DNA of 64,000 nt, taken from contig DAOTXP010000084.1 of NCBI GenBank assembly GCA_034435275.1, positions 23,762 through 87,761 on the forward strand, in the 5' to 3' direction. Numbering within the stretch: position 1 is the first letter of the stretch; every line of letters starts with the position of its first letter. Made by a program: the position numbers and the translations under genes. Below are positions 63,631-64,000 of the stretch, piece by piece. Under the pieces are notes generated by a model that was given only the letters and a program-made list of their open reading frames with translations, was not told where the DNA came from and made no database searches. Source of the stretch: JBFMCC01 sp034435275 (GTDB taxonomy: Bacteria > Chloroflexota > Anaerolineae > Anaerolineales > Villigracilaceae).

Positions 63631-64000
63631 CTACTGGCCAATGCAGATTAACACCTCCGGAACATGCCTCGGGCTCAAACCGTCTTCAAACCAGAACCGC
63701 ACTCCATCATAATATTTCTTAGTATAATCGCTATAATACTTCTTCATGTAGGGATCATCTTCAAGAAAATCTGAAGAAAGGAACACGAGGTCCCCTAACT
63801 TGCCCTCCCCAAACATTTGCCGAAGCGCTTGAATGGTGAGCTGATCGCTCTCAATATAAAACTCCTCCCACATTGACTCGTTAAGTTTGTCTCTTGTCCC
63901 AAAAACAATCCTGAATTTAAACGGCACCAGTTCGCGGCTCTCATTAACCGTAACCATGCCCGCCCTGACGTCAACGCCGCCGCTCTGGTCAATAACGATT
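63631..64000 (-). CDS. Unknown protein, N-terminus beyond the window (partial)
   Basis: The frame ends at 63631 and is open to the right edge, reading IVIDQSGGVDVRAGMVTVN before the first internal Met (ATG 63957). It carries EEFYIESDQLTIQALRQMFG and KKYYDGVRFWFEDGLSPRHV. About 123 residues are visible. No family was recognised. The gene is AT-rich compared with its surroundings, like the end of the Cys-rich gene, so the right edge may be acquired DNA. Confidence 0.6.
   Translation of the reverse strand, partial: IVIDQSGGVDVRAGMVTVNESRELVPFKFRIVFGTRDKLNESMWEEFYIESDQLTIQALRQMFGEGKLGDLVFLSSDFLEDDPYMKKYYSDYTKKYYDGVRFWFEDGLSPRHVPEVLICIGQ

Overview
The window is a gene-dense bacterial chromosome segment of fairly high GC. 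The gene content suggests Chloroflexota, class Anaerolineae: an EF-G-2 type GTPase, a topA fused to an N-terminal zinc ribbon, a mycobacterial-type CysM/Mec/CysO/MoeZ set, many GAF/PAS/HD-GYP sensors, and dispersed short palindromic repeats between genes. This placement is an inference from gene style, not from a marker-gene search. No prophage, insertion sequence or CRISPR array is present.

Layout. 1-3.1 kb: end of ftsH, an acyl-CoA ligase and miaA. 3.4-8.6 kb: sulfur assimilation, with cysM, mec, a small alpha/beta protein, cysO and moeZ, followed by a separately promoted PLP/CBS-domain enzyme. The cysM group is preceded by a promoter, a 15-codon leader peptide with two Cys codons, and mutually exclusive hairpins ending in a terminator. 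This looks like a ribosome-mediated cysteine attenuator and is the best candidate for something undescribed. 8.7-16.7 kb: methyltransferase, thioredoxin-like protein, EF-G-2, SNase-like protein, alr, lspA, RluD-type synthase and threonine aldolase. 16.6-21.4 kb: a GGDEF and an HD-GYP membrane sensor that overlap by four bases. 21.5-30.4 kb: purine nucleoside phosphorylase, a membrane sensor with a C-terminal HTH-like segment, an S1 protein, ftsK, a CDP-alcohol transferase and lgt. 30.4-37 kb: an ABC exporter, an MBL hydrolase, an HNH nuclease, an epimerase, and a small membrane gene leading into tyrS through a terminator with a competing pairing.

37-42.1 kb: a 1698-residue PAS/GAF/HD-GYP protein. 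42.2-42.7 kb: tRNA-Phe, tRNA-Gly and tRNA-Cys, plus a possible small structured RNA. 42.8-51.6 kb: ffh, two accessory genes, rpsP-khpA-rimM-dprA, a mannose-1-phosphate guanylyltransferase and topA. 51.6-56.1 kb: a small membrane protein, a methyltransferase, a two-TM protein and a membrane sulfatase, probably one envelope-modification locus, with a solitary CRISPR-like repeat between the last two. 56.3-60.3 kb: greA, dgt, tRNA-Leu, a YwaF-like protein, tRNA-Asp and an L,D-transpeptidase. 60.4-63.1 kb: Roadblock, V4R, response regulator with a degenerate GGDEF, and a DPM-type glycosyltransferase in one run. The right end holds a Cys-rich secreted protein and a partial unknown gene.

Themes: several promoters place the -10 element exactly six bases before the start codon (leaderless mRNAs), and three large proteins deal with c-di-GMP. 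All calls come from reading the sequence; no database search or folding program was run.
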